Assembly (NCBI GenBank): GCA_020631735.1
Contig: CM036199.1
Span: 17,959,553 to 18,023,552 of the forward strand
Origin: Saccharum officinarum
Lineage: Eukaryota > Streptophyta > Magnoliopsida > Poales > Poaceae
Direction of reading: 5' to 3'
DNA length: 64,000 bases
Under the pieces are notes generated by a model, which saw nothing but the letters and a program-made list of their open reading frames with translations, did not search any database and had not been told where the DNA came from. Positions 1 to 11,252 of this stretch are shown here, piece after piece. How positions within the stretch are numbered: the stretch's first letter is position 1; every line of letters begins with the position of its first letter. The position numbers and the translations under genes are program-made.

Positions 1-914
1 ATGATGGGGTGCAGCCATAGGGAGTCAGGAAAAGAAGGTTCCTCCTGCATTTACTTGGCTCCCTCTCTCTTTCTCTCTCATCGTTCACACAGACAATTGT
101 TTTACGCTGAGAGAGAGGAGTAAATAAAGGGCGGAGGAGGAAGGAACAGAAGCAGAGAAGGAGAGAGAGAGAGAGAGAGAGCAGGGTGAGGGTGAGGGCG
201 GAGGAGGAGGGGGCGCTTTGACCAGGAGAAGGGTGGGAGATGTGCGGAACGGAAGGATCCGTTGGGTCTCGAGACGGGCGGGTGTGGACTGTGGAGAGAG
301 AAACGGGCATTAACTGTTGCATGCTCGGCGTTTATCTTTTGCAAACTGCATTTACTTCTTGTCGGTCACGTTCGGGCCGTTGTGAACGGAGGAATACAAA
401 ATGGGAAAAAGAAAAAAAAACACAGGAATAGGATAGAGATACAGCAAGAAAACAGAGAAATGGAAAAACACAGGAACAATATACACAGAGACGTTTGGAA
501 CGTAGGAATTTATAACACAGGATTCCCAAAACATGACATGTGATTTAGAGATGTTTATTTTATTGTTACAAATATTTACCATGACAACATCTAATTTTAT
601 AATTAGCAAATAAATATATGTGATTACTAGGGCGTGAGGTAGGACTAAAACAAAATAGTGACTTGTGGCAGAATAATTTGCAAACAAACAATTCTAAAAA
701 AACAATTACTACGTGATTACAAATCAAAGGGATTATCATTTTAATTGTTTCTAACATGTATGAGCTGTCCTTGGTCAATCTTATCCTCTCGCTTATTGTT
801 CCCGTCTCCTGTCTTGTCCACCCACTCCACCGCAACGCAAAAACTGCTCTTTCTCTTTCCACGAGCTAGCGACCGAGGTTTAAAGATAAAAATAGAAAAG
901 TGCAAGCTTACTTA
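1..914. other. Intergenic, low complexity at left edge
   Basis: No gene could be supported here. There is a GA-rich microsatellite at about 161-182 and a pyrimidine-rich stretch on the minus strand over 100-260 that could be the leader or promoter of a gene lying to the left of the window. The rest is AT-rich. The short open frames lack any recognisable domain. Confidence 0.5.
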
Positions 915-1189
915 GGCCTTGTTTAGATGTTAAAATTGGTTGGCAAACTTTGTATAGTAAGTGTCACGTCACACTGTAGCAATTTTGTTTTTATTTGGTA
1001 ATAATTGTCCAAATCTTGATTAATTAGGCTCTAAATGTTCGTCTCGTAAAGTACAACAAAACTGTGCAATTAGTTTTAAATTTCATCTATATTTAGTACT
1101 CCATATATGTGCCGGTATTTTGATGTGACGGGGAATATGAATTCTACATAGTGAATTTGGGCGGCAAACTTTGGAATCTATTCCAGGCC
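915..1189. mobile_element. Tourist-like MITE
   Basis: The element begins GGCCTTGTTTAGATG and ends in an imperfect inverted GGCCT end. It is flanked by TTA at 912-914 and 1190-1192, the 3-bp target duplication of PIF/Harbinger-type elements. The interior has the usual family signature (TAATTAGGCT, GTCTCGTAAA, TTTAGTACTCCAT). Its right TSD abuts the Stowaway element that follows. Confidence 0.8.
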
Positions 1190-1192
1190 TTA

Positions 1193-1416
1193 CTCCCTCT
1201 CACCCTTTTTAAGTGTCACTTAGATTAAGTTCGACTGGATTTATAGAAAATACTAATAACATTTATATCTCCAAATAAAAATATTACAAAAAATATAATG
1301 ATTAATGTAATGATACTTATTACGTACCATAAATATTAGTAGTCTCTTGTATCTATTTAGCCAAAGTTGAATACATTTGACTCCTCGATAACAACGCTTA
1401 AAAATGACAGAGGGAG
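1193..1416. mobile_element. Stowaway-like MITE
   Basis: Inverted ends CTCCCTCT and AGAGGGAG are flanked by TA dinucleotides (1191-1192 and 1417-1418), as expected for Tc1/mariner-type Stowaway elements. The interior is AT-rich and non-coding. It sits directly against the preceding Tourist copy, so one element inserted at the edge of the other. Confidence 0.75.
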
Positions 1417-1644
1417 TAGTTTTTATGTATCAAATCAAGTGTATTATGTATACGACCTTTGAAACTTAACCGTTTGATTTTCTCAAATTGTATGCATATA
1501 ATTCTTTGTTTCATTCATAAAATTTCAAATTTTTGTTCCACGCACATTTGCGAGTTTGAGCTTAATAAGGATAGCACGATGCGAAGCTAGAGCATGAGAA
1601 TCATATGTGAGGTGTTGGATGCGGTATAGAGTTACAGAGGCATT

Positions 1645-2830
1645 AGCGTCTGGATGTCCGGCCCCAACAGCACGTCCGGACGCAGCTCCTACACCTGTGG
1701 TCAACGCACACAGTTCCCTTCGCCCCCGTGCCAAATCCTGCTCCGGAGGTAGCCTCCGTCCGGACGGAGCTCCGCGCCTGCACCCGACGCCTGCCAACAT
1801 CGCATCCCGCGCCCTGCGCCCGCTCACACGCGCACCAGCATCTGGCCCTCGCGCTCGCACGTGAGCCACGGCCGCACCCTGTCAGACGCACCAGGCCTGC
1901 CGCGCCCATCTCGCGCCCGCACTGAACCACGGCGGCGCCCTCGCAATAGCACCAAGCGGCCGCGGCAGGTCCGCCAACCATCAGCGTGCATTGCAACATG
2001 TGCAATACCCGATCTACTTTTAAAATATAAAAATAAAAAATTTGCAACATACAACTGAAACAGATGAAACATGCCCTTGGAATATGCATGTATAACCATA
2101 GCAACATCCAGATCCACTTTTGCAATACAAGTCTGAAACATCTAAAACACATGAAAACAAACACTTGAAACATGCATGTGCAGCCATAACAACATATGCA
2201 ACATCTAGATGAAAACACTTGGAACATACGTCTGAAACAACTGAAATACTTTAAACATAGGCTTGAAACATGTGTATATTGTCATTGCAATATGAAACAT
2301 CTTAGATCTATACTTTTGTAACATCCAGATGAAACACTTGATACATAAGTCTGGAACGCTTGAAACACTTGAAACATGGCGTCGCCGGTGACGGCCATAG
2401 CCTACCTAGTGGGGGACTACCGTAGCCAGTAAACTCGGGTTTAAGGGGATGTCGAGAGCAATCGTCGGCGACCTCCTCCTGCTGGCGCTGGGGTGGTGGT
2501 ACCGCTTTTTGCACGCGCATGGTCGCGACGAGCGAGGTGGGGTCGTGGCGGTGGACTCCCCGCACGGCGCACGACGCGATATTAGGGCGGGCGTGGCGCG
2601 GGATAGGGCCTGACGGCAAGGCAAAGCAGGCGGGCGGACGACACATCGCGACTGTGGCGCGGATGGTGCAGTGGCCGCTGCGGACGGACGACGCGGTGAA
2701 ACCGGTAGCTGTCGTGAGCAAAGAAAATGTCCAGGAGTGGAAAAACAACGCGTTGTCTGTTAGGCCCAATCGTTGCATAACCCTTGGAATGGGAGCGTCT
2801 GGACGGACGTCCTCATTAAAGCATTATCGA
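1645..2830 (-). mobile_element. Mutator-like non-autonomous element with TGAAACA repeats
   Basis: The left end TTAGCGTCTGGATGTCC matches the ends of two related elements near 22.2 and 23.56 kb. The right end holds an imperfect inverse with GGACGTCC. Between about 1990 and 2370 lies a degenerate short-period repeat of TGAAACA/GCAACAT units. The flanks AGGCATTA and AAGCATTA may be a degraded target duplication. Open frames across the GC-rich ends have no recognisable domain. Class assignment rests on the better preserved relative at 20.9-22.2 kb. Confidence 0.5.
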
Positions 2831-2845
2831 TAGAACTGGCCGTTG

Positions 2846-3300
2846 ACTTTTTTTTTCTCTCGATCAGGTATTATTAAGAGGAATAGGAGTTTAAAAACTG
2901 ACAACAACGAACACAAACCCCGGGCCAGTGGCGAGAAAGCCAGCAAACGCCTGACAGGTAACCCCTAGCTGCTGGATTACAGCGTTGGAGATTACATAGC
3001 AGCATGGCTTTGCGACCACGCGTTCGAGAGCATCAGTAAGGTGTGAGAAACCCGCGTCTATCCAGTCCTCAGCCTCCCTGAAGACCACCAGTAGCAAATC
3101 CTGGAGGCCGATGGCGACTCTGTTGAACGTCCTGTTGCTGCGTTCCTGCCGAACGCACCACGAAGTGAGCAGTAGCACCGAGTCGAACGCGGGATGCGCC
3201 TCGGCGCTGAGCATGTCTCTTGACCGCAGCCTCCAATTCACGAGCTCGTCACAGCTACCTGGAACAATGGCCTCCAACCGAGGGGGATAAGAGGGCAAAC
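2846..3300 (-). mobile_element. LINE (non-LTR retrotransposon) 3' remnant
   Basis: The minus-strand frame of 135 codons (2891-3298) has the pattern of the C-terminal part of plant LINE reverse-transcriptase ORFs: AFDSVLLLTSWCVRQERSNR, then FNRVA and VVFREAEDW. Downstream of its stop on the minus strand there is an A-tract (T-run at about 2847-2856 on the plus strand), as expected for the poly(A) end of a LINE. Only the 3' end remains, consistent with 5' truncation. No intact reverse transcriptase is present. Confidence 0.65.
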
Positions 3301-3734
3301 CACAATTGTCGCGCCAACCGTTGGCTTTTGCAAATAATAATCCAAGTACACCACCACCGCACGTCGCTCCTGTTGTAGGATGACGGTAAATCCGTCCCTG
3401 TGAATGAAAGATCAGGTTAAGGTTCTTTATCGTTAAGCCGAAACTTTACTCAATACTGAGCATCGGACATTGAGAGAGGAAACATCGAAGGATCGAGATT
3501 GGAGAGGGTGGTACCTGAGCAGTGAGCGCGCGGGGCCGGCCGTGCCTCCTCTCCATCTTTTTTGTATGCGACGGCGACGCGATGCAGCCATGAATTGATC
3601 GGCTTGCCCCCCGACGAGTACAGGCCGGGATTGATGTACCATGTACGAGTACGACATGCTCACCATAAATCAAGAGGCTCCTGTCCCGTACTACGTGCGT
3701 CGGTCGATCGTCTGCCTGCAGCCCTGTGCACTGC
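3301..3734. other. Intergenic, nothing recognised
   Basis: No gene or clear repeat was recognised. Short minus-strand frames at 3433-3673 lack domains, splice support or a convincing start. Confidence 0.4.
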
Positions 3735-3977
3735 GGCAGTGTTTAGATGGTGTAAAAGTTGGTGTAAAATTCCTGTAGCACTTTTTATTGTTATTTGGTA
3801 AAATTTATCCAATTATGGACTAACTAGGCTTAAAAAATTCGTCTCGACATTTACAGACAAACTGTGTAATTAGTTATTTTTTACCTATATTTAATACTCC
3901 ATGCATACGTCTAAAGATTCGATGTGACGGGGAATCTTGTAAAATTTTTGGAAGTTTGAAGAGATCTAAACACTGCC
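3735..3977. mobile_element. Tourist-like MITE
   Basis: Inverted ends GGCAGTGTTTAGAT and ATCTAAACACTGCC enclose the family interior (GACTAACTAGGCT, GTCTCGACATTTAC, TTAATACTCCATGC). The flanking triplets do not match well, so the target duplication has decayed. Confidence 0.75.
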
Positions 3978-4749
3978 GGCGTCGGTAGATCTCGACTCGT
4001 GCCATGCGCCATGCATGCATGGCGCCTGAGCCTGCAGCTCTGTTCAGGCGGCAGCAGCCATAATGCCTCTCGCCTGAACATACATGGCCGGATTTGGACG
4101 GACGCTGTTTGAGGTTACAGAGCAAAAGATCTGTCCATCTTTTCTTCCGGTTAATTCCAGTCTATCGGAGCAACCAAAAAAAAAAGAAACTATGGAGTGG
4201 TTCTCGGCCCAGTAAAGAGCCCTATGGAAATGGACGACATACCGCCGAGGATTTCAAGCACGCCCTTTTCAAAATTTGAAAGCGATCAAATCGAACGCTA
4301 TTCATCATTCAGCTAGCTGCAGCTGCAGTACTTGAAGTTGTAGCGGTTGCGAGCCGCAAGCAAAGCAAGCGGGCGTCGGCTGATTGGATTGGATGAGTGG
4401 CGGCCCGTCCTGGCCCATTGAATGCGAGCGAGCGTCTGAGATGCGCCCCACCCCAAGTTGCATTGAAACTGCATGCTCCAAATGTAGCCGGTACGCACGT
4501 ACCCTCTTTAATACCGGACCAACGACTCTCTCCAACCACGCGCCCGTATCGCACGTACGAGTACACACGAATCTTGCTCTGCTCGGCTTCAAAACATGGG
4601 AGGCTGCACTCCAGGCTCCCCTGCACCGCTGTTGGCTGTTGCGGAGGGAAGCTGTAAAAAATGTGGGTTTGGCCGGGTAAAAGACCACCGCTCTCGTACA
4701 CAGACACAGCTGTGGGATGTCCGACTAGCCGAGTAAAACTGCAAAAGGC
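3978..4749. other. Intergenic, nothing recognised
   Basis: Several overlapping frames on both strands occur, including 4309-4791 minus, but none shows a domain, conserved motif or plausible exon structure. Confidence 0.4.
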
Positions 4750-4752
4750 TAG

Positions 4753-5037
4753 GCCCTTGTTTAGTTCCCAAATCCATACCCCAAAATTCACTATGCAAAA
4801 AGAAGATTCCCATCACATCAAAATGTCGGCAAATGCATGGAGTACTAAATGTAGATGAAATCAAAAACTAATTGCACAGTTTTGTTGTACATTACGAGAC
4901 GAACATTTTGAGTCTAATTAATCAATATTTGGACAATTTTTTACACTACAAAACAAAAGCTGCTACAGTGTTCCGACAGGAACACTGTAGCAGCAGCTCC
5001 CGATTCCGGCATCCGGAATCCGGATCTAAACACGGGC
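4753..5037. mobile_element. Tourist-like MITE
   Basis: Inverted ends GCCCTTGTTTAG and CTAAACACGGGC are flanked by TAG on both sides (4750-4752 and 5038-5040). The interior carries the shared signature CATGGAGTACTAAATGTAG and TTGTACATTACGAGACG. Confidence 0.8.
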
Positions 5038-5669
5038 TAGGAGTAGCCGGCCGTGGCTGTACCACTGTCCACTGATGAACTGAAGATATGCTCCAGACGC
5101 AACGCAACCTCCTCTGCCTATGCGATGCGGCATCATGCCTTTTGGCACGACGGCATCCAATCCGTCCGTCCGTCCAGTCAGTGAGAATCTCACGAGCCGA
5201 TGCCGAGCCGAGGAGGGTGGGTGCGAGTGGGAGGAGAGAGAGAGAGAGGGGACACCGCACTGACTGACTGCACTGGCACTCTGGCAGCAGCACTGCACCG
5301 CGGTCGCAAGTCTGAACGTGCCCGGCGCCGCAACTGGTCCATGCCCTGCCACTGCCACTGCCACCGCCACGCAGCAGCGGCAGCCACTGCGACTGCGAGT
5401 GATCTCCGCGGGCTGCAGCCGTAGCGTGCGAAACCGTCGCAGCAAAGGCCAAAGGCCAGGGAGGAGCCGCTTCGCGCTTCCGGCTCCTGGGTTTTGGTTT
5501 GTTCGGCATGCCGTGTTGTTTGGTCGGGCTGCTCCATACGTTGACCGGAACAAATCTGGCCCAGTCCATCCCGGCCCGTGAGAGGTATGGAAAAATCGAC
5601 TTGAATCGGGACTGATGCTTAACACTTCGTTTACTTTTTTTTTCTGCAGCGATGACTGGCCCATTTAAA
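5038..5669. other. GC-rich intergenic stretch
   Basis: Two long minus-strand frames overlap here, but both are low-complexity and consistent with open reading through GC-rich DNA. A GAGAGA run sits at about 5232-5248 and a CCACTG repeat at about 5348-5395. It could be a promoter or leader relic; no gene is supported. Confidence 0.35.
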
Positions 5670-5740
5670 GCCCTGTTTGGATCCTCCGGGTTCTGAGAAT
5701 CCGAATAGAAAAAATCTCATAATCCTAGATCCAAACGGGC
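5670..5740. mobile_element. Short MITE-like inverted repeat
   Basis: The 71-bp segment starts GCCCTGTTTGGATC and ends GATCCAAACGGGC, a near-perfect terminal inverted repeat. It is followed by a Stowaway-like start (CTCTCCGTCCTAAAAA) at about 5743, with no clear partner end. Confidence 0.5.
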
Positions 5741-5829
5741 TACTCTCTCCGTCCTAAAAAGAAAATGATGATGTGGAATGCATGTCAGTCGAGCTTTCTC
5801 AAGTTTGACTAACTTTGTACAATTAGGGT

Positions 5830-6230
5830 ATTACACCCTTGACCCACGCGCTACAAACCCAATGTGTTTGGGTTTTGCCTATTGACAACTCCCAGGTAGA
5901 GAAATCGACACATGCCATTCCTCCAACAATAGCATAAAAAAACATCAGGTTTCGAGCACCCATTGCCATAAAATCCACCATGTGAGATGTCGATAATTAA
6001 TACAACAAACTCAACACATAAGTAATGGAACAGGACAAACACAATAACATAGCACCATTCTAGGAGCCAAAACAATGACACAACTTTCTCAAGAAACCCA
6101 AACCTCTTCATGGAATAAGTCTCACACACAAATTGTGAGGTGTGATAGAACTTCACCCCTCAACAAGGAGTTACAAGATCACCCATGGACTTCAAACTAC
6201 AAGCCGAATACCTTGCTTTGATGGCCAATC
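5830..6230. other. Unclassified sequence left of gap
   Basis: AT-rich DNA with no recognisable gene. It abuts the scaffold gap, so its relation to the retrotransposon on the other side cannot be judged. Confidence 0.3.
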
Positions 6231-6330
6231 NNNNNNNNNNNNNNNNNNNNNNNNNNNNNNNNNNNNNNNNNNNNNNNNNNNNNNNNNNNNNNNNNNNNNN
6301 NNNNNNNNNNNNNNNNNNNNNNNNNNNNNN
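6231..6330. other. Assembly gap (100 N)
   Basis: Exactly 100 N bases, the usual placeholder for a join of unknown size. The missing stretch probably holds most of the SIRE-type element whose 3' part follows. Confidence 0.99.
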
Positions 6331-7880
6331 TCTGTTTCGGTCAGACAGCTCCACCTAGACGCCCTCATGGCGGTACTGTGCCACCTACAGATCTGATCCG
6401 ACCCTACTTCTGTGAGCCTTTTGGCGAAGGGTCTCGTCGCACACCTACCAGTTTGACACCGCCTGCCCGAGTTCTGGATGCTATTATCAGGCGTACTCTT
6501 CTTCCCAGGCTTGGTTACAGAGAGGGATTGACCAGGATGCAACTATGGGTTGTTCACCACCTCCTCTCACAGACACCTTTTGACATTTGGGATCTTATGA
6601 TTAGTGAGATGGAGGACACCTTGACAGAAGGCTTCAAGGGACACCGTCAGCTGCCCTATGCTTATTAGATTTGCTTCATCATCAGATCTGCACTTGAGCT
6701 GCCTTCAGAGATTAGAGCTGAGATATCTGATACTACCACTACTTTTCCTGAGTATGATATTCGTCAGCTATGGGCTTTAGTTACGAGGGAGTAGGCCTCT
6801 GTGCTAGGACAGAGAGAGAGACCTCAGGTGCCTGAGACAGCGGCTGAGCAGGACGCGACCGTATAGGGTCTTGCTGAGGCAGAGCTTACAGATCTAGATG
6901 CTCAGCCCGCTGATATAGCTGAGGATGAGGCCTCTGACAGCACTAACGAGGATTATCAGCCCATCCCCAGGTATCGGTCTCCTTAGCCTCACGACCACGA
7001 GGCGCCGGTGGCTCTGGTTCAGCCTCCCGCTCAGACCCAGCCATGGTGGCTATTCTTTAGAGGCTGACCCAGGCACAGGAGCGACAGGAGCTTCAGCTAC
7101 AGAGACAGGCTCAGGACACAGCTGCCGCGTTTGCACAGATACAGGCTCGACATGACGAGTTCCAGAGATAGCAGCTTGAGATACAGCGCCAACAAGTCGA
7201 GATGCAGCGTCAGCAGTATGAGATGCAACGACAGAGTGCAGCTAGCCAGCAGCAGTACTTGGATCTTCTACGTCACCTAGTCACAGTTGGGATTCCTCCA
7301 CCTGCATCTGTCCTGACTTCAGCCTTACAGTCTAGTGGACCTTCGAATCGGGGATAGCCAAGCTTTCAGTTCACCTCTCCACAGCTGCAGGTCCCTCAGT
7401 CATTCCAGTCCCCAAGCTACACGTCTATTCAGACGAATTACTCCTTCAGACTAGCCTCGCCCTCACCTTTTGACCGGCACACCTTTCGTTGATCTTAGTG
7501 CCACATATAGTGAGTTGACTGGTCAGCCGACGCCCTCGCACACTACTTTTGCTACTTCATCAGGGTTGTCAGCTTCAGAGGCAGCTGTTCCTCCTATGAC
7601 AGGGACGGGCACTTCAGAGACAGTTCCTTTGTCCGTTGCCTTGACAGATCCCCCAGCTATTAGCTTATTTCAGGCTCAGGTCACAGAGACTGCTCCACTT
7701 GTTGCTACTTTGTCAGTACATGTTCCTGTTGATCAGACCCAGACCGCTTCACAGCCACGTACTTCTTCAGAGGGTCAGCCTGATAGCTCCGAGTCCGAGG
7801 GAGACACTTCTCAGTTTGTGATTACTTCGCGCTCCTCGGCACTCGACTCGACTCCGTCTGTTTCCCCGTCAGATCCTTAG
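6331..7880 (+). pseudogene. Degenerate ORF between pol and 3' LTR of a SIRE-type element (env-like position)
   Basis: Reading runs in one frame from the gap to about 7040, shifts to a second frame to about 7465, then returns to the first until the stop at 7880. The first part (LLPRLGYREGLTRMQLW, HHLLSQTPFDIWDLMISEME) resembles the plant retrotransposon domain annotated as putative plant transposon protein. The middle is a Gln-rich predicted coiled coil (about 7060-7260, with QRQAQ and EMQRQQ repeats). The tail is Ser/Thr/Pro-rich. Seven in-frame stops are all TAG (6666, 6792, 6864, 6984, 7058, 7169, 7355), mostly where Gln CAG would fit. In SIRE elements an env-like ORF with a coiled coil occupies this position; the assignment here is inference. 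The 5' end is lost in the gap. Confidence 0.6.
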
Positions 7881-8317
7881 ATTAGTTTTTTGGCGGTTGA
7901 TGCCAAAGGGGGAGAGAGAGTAGATTCAAGGGGAGTTTTTTGATAGAGGGTTTTTGTTCTTTTCTTGTGTGCTACACTCATGCATCATGTTTACTTTACA
8001 GTAATTGCATTCTTATGACATGTGGTCATGTGAAATACCTTGAGTCTCTATGGTTTATCTAGTCACAGGTTTAAATCATGTCACTTGTCTATTTATAGCT
8101 CATAAGGTTGTGCTTCCGTGCCTTACTCCGATTTCTTTTGAGCTATATCGTTTTGTGTACTAACGTTTCATGTCTTATCCTGTAAGTACACTCTTTTGGC
8201 TTGGAACACATAAGCAATTCCTAATCTCCAGTACTTACTGCTTTTTGCTTATGTGAACCAAGCATGTTCAAAAACCTCAACTCCTATCCTTTGAATCTTA
8301 GTGTTGTCATCAATCAC

Positions 8318-8332
8318 CAAAAAGGGGGAGAT
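8318..8332 (+). other. Polypurine tract of the SIRE-type element
   Basis: CAAAAAGGGGGAGAT sits immediately before the LTR start, the expected site for plus-strand DNA priming in an LTR retrotransposon. Confidence 0.8.
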
Positions 8333-9983
8333 TGAAAGCATCTAGGCCCCAGTGTTGGTTTCGGCAATTGATGACAACACTTAATTACCATGACTAACGT
8401 GTGTTTTGCAGAAACTTTGGTAAGTTAGGTCATGGAGATGATAACTGCTTTGAGCAATATGGTATTCATGTCCCTTGATGGAAATCGTTTTGGTTTTCAA
8501 AGGATCAACGATAAGATTAAGGACGGTTAGTTCCGGATGTCAAGGTGTTGAGTTACATCTAGAATAGTCGTTAGGATCTTTGTTTCTTCCTTTGACCGTA
8601 CTATAAAGAGGGGCATGAGCGAGTAGCTTGACCTAGGTGAGTCTTATGTTTAGGTGTGGTGCACACTTGTGAAACTTAGCACTAGGTAGCTCGAGAAAAG
8701 CTCAGAGTTCAGTTGGAAGCAACTTGATTCAAGTTGTGTCGCATTTCGGAGTGTTTAGAGTGTTTTTCCCTTGACCGGACGCGGTTCTCGGCTTGACCGG
8801 ACGCGTCCGGTCAGTTCAAAACCGCGACTGCGTTTCGGTGCTGACAACCGGACGCGGTCCTTGCGAGGACCGGACGCGGTGGTCAGACCGACACGTATCA
8901 CTTGAGGGAAACCATCCATTCGGACGTGCCCTAGGTGTGATCGGCGTGTCCGGTCACGTTCTAGTAAGGTCCTGCGACAACCGGACGTGTCCGGTCATCA
9001 CCGATCGGACACGGTCGCGCGTCCGGTCTCGTTACAGTAAGCTCCCTGCACGATCGGACGCGTCCGATCACCTCTGACCGGCGCGTCCGGTCACTCAGCC
9101 GAAATTTTAGAATTTCGACCGTTACGAGCGACCAGCGCGTCCGGTCACTTTGAGCGGCGCGTCCGGTCACTCAGCCAAAATTTCAGAATTTCGACCGTTA
9201 CGAGCGACCGGCGCGTCCGGTCACCCCGCGTTTTGCTGAGTTGGCAGGTAACGGTTCGTTTCGACTGTGGGGTGTATAAATACATCCCCACCACCTCTTT
9301 TAGAGGTCTCTTGCTAATTTGTTCAGCTGAGAAACACCTTTGAAGTGTAAGGGAGTGCAGGAGCCCTAGTGAGGATAGAGGTTTGCGAATCAAAGTTTGA
9401 GAATCCTCTCTAGTGATAAGAGTCTAGCAAGTGTGCATCCATCTTCTTATTAGGCTTGTTGAGGTCAAGTGAGAGTTCTAGCTTGTTACTCTTGGTGATC
9501 GCCATCACCTAGACGGTTTGGTGGTGATTGGGAGTTTGGTGATCATCCGACGAGATTGTGGGTGACCCAACTCAAGTTGTGAGCGGTTTTGGGTGATTCG
9601 CCGCGATGGAGTGTTGAAGAATCAACCCGTAGAGAGCACTTGATCCTTACGCGGATCAAGGGGGAGCTACACCCTTGCGCGGGCGCTCCAACGAGGACTA
9701 GTGGGGAGTGGCGACTCTCCGATACCTCGGCAAAATATCGCTGTGTTCCTAACCCTTACTTTCAAGCATTTACTTTCGTGCATTACTTTCATTGCTTGTT
9801 TACTTTCCTAGAATTGCCATGCTATTCTAGGATTGGAACTTAGGGTGCAAAACTTTTTCGGTAGAATCACAAGAAACACTAGTAGGCACTAGGAGTGAAG
9901 TTTGGCTTGTAGGATTTAATTCTTGCAATTAATTTTTAGAAAATCCCAATTCACCCCCCCTCTTGGGCATCTTGATCCTTTCA
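8333..9983 (+). repeat. 3' LTR of a SIRE/Maximus-type copia element
   Basis: The LTR starts TGAAAGCATCTAGGCCCC directly after the polypurine tract and ends CTTGATCCTTTCA, giving the inverted terminus TGAAAG/CTTTCA and a length of 1651 bp. The long LTR and ends fit the SIRE/Maximus lineage. A TATA-like GTATAAATAC lies near 9273. Between about 8773 and 9228 there are many short palindromic units around CGGACGCGTCCGGTCA. The matching 5' LTR is not in the window. Sequence beyond 9983 is gypsy integrase, so the element inserted into another retrotransposon; the five bases after the LTR are ATAAG. Confidence 0.85.
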
Positions 9984-11252
9984 ATAAGGGCACCCAGAAA
10001 ACCTTGCACTGTCTCCGCGCGGATTTTTACATTCTAGGTGATCGTTCCTTGGTGCATGATTGGGTGCGCTCCTGCACCACGTGCCAGCGCAACAAAGTCG
10101 CCCGCCCTCCAGCCGGCGGGGTTGCTGCAGCCGCTCGACGTTCCGTCCCAGGTGTGGGCGGATATCTCTATGGACTTCATCGAGGGGCTGCCGAAGGTCG
10201 GCGACAAATTGGTCATCCTCACTGTCGTCGACCGCTTCTCCAAGTACGCGCACTTCATCGCTCTCGGCCACCCCTACACGGACACGACCGTCGCCCGCGC
10301 TTTCTTCGATGGCATCGTCCGGCTTCACGGGTTTCCGACGTCCACCGTCAGTGATCGGGACCCCGTGTTTACCGGCCATGTCTGGCGTGACCTCTTCTGG
10401 ATGGCGGGCATCAAACTCCGTATGAGTACGACATTCCACCCACAGACAGATGGCCAGTCGGAGGTGGTGAATAAGGTAATCGCAATGTATTTGCGCTGTG
10501 TCATAGATGACCACCCGCGTGCATGGGTGGACTGGCTGTCGTGGGTGGAGTATTGCTACAACACGTCATTCCACACCGCTCTTTGTGCTACGCCGTTCGA
10601 GGTGGTGTATGGGCGTCCTCCTCAGCCCATCCTGCCGTATAGGCCGGGCTCAGCCAGCACTGAGGCGGCCGATGACCTCCTCCGCAGCCATGACGAGGTC
10701 CTGGCTGAGGTCCGTCAGCGTCTTCTCCAGGCGCAGCAGTTGGCGAAGAAGTACTACGACGCCAACCACCGGGAGGTGGTGTTCGACGTCAGTTCGTGGG
10801 TTTGGTTGCGCCTCCTTCACCGCACGACGCAGTCCCTCGACCTGCGTTCCAGGCATAAGCTCGGGCCGCATTGGGCAGGTCCCTTTCGCGTGCTTGAACG
10901 CATTGGGAGCATCACCTATCGTCTTCAGCTGCCGGAAGGGTCGCGCCTCTATGATGTGTTCCACGTCGGCCTATTGAAGCAGCATCGTGGCGACCCCCCA
11001 GCTATGCCCGGCGTCCCGCCTTCGACACAGGATGGCCGCGCTTTGGCTGACCCGGAACGAGCTCTACGTGCACAGCAGCGGCGAGGTGTCTGGTGGATTT
11101 TGATCAAGTGGCGCGAACTGCCTGAGGTCACTGCTACCTAGGAGCTCCTTGATGAGTTCCGAGATGTTTACCCCGCGTTCCAGCTGAGGACGAGCTGTTT
11201 TCACAGGCGGTGAGAGATGTTATGACCGGCATCTCGTACAAGAGGAGGGGAG
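9984..11252 (+). pseudogene. Ty3-gypsy chromovirus integrase fragment
   Basis: The 3' end of a gypsy pol gene. In order: the end of an HHCC zinc-binding region (CTTCQRNK), the integrase core with the DDE residues in [15 protein letters not shown] and GQSEVVNK, then a C-terminal region and a chromodomain-like tail ([24 protein letters not shown]). The main frame is open from 10038 to 11141. It is broken by a frameshift near 10105, a TAG at 11139-11141 where Trp is expected, and another frameshift near 11185. The upstream reverse transcriptase and gag were cut off by the SIRE-type insertion. It is non-functional. Confidence 0.85.

Noticed and set aside
1643..2227. 194-codon minus-strand ORF with Cys/Phe-rich start
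   Set aside because: It reads through the TGAAACA repeat tract of a transposon, which creates the odd composition.
5026..5664. 212-codon minus-strand ORF near 5 kb
   Set aside because: A second minus frame is equally open over the same DNA and neither has domains or splice logic; it is explained by GC-rich composition.
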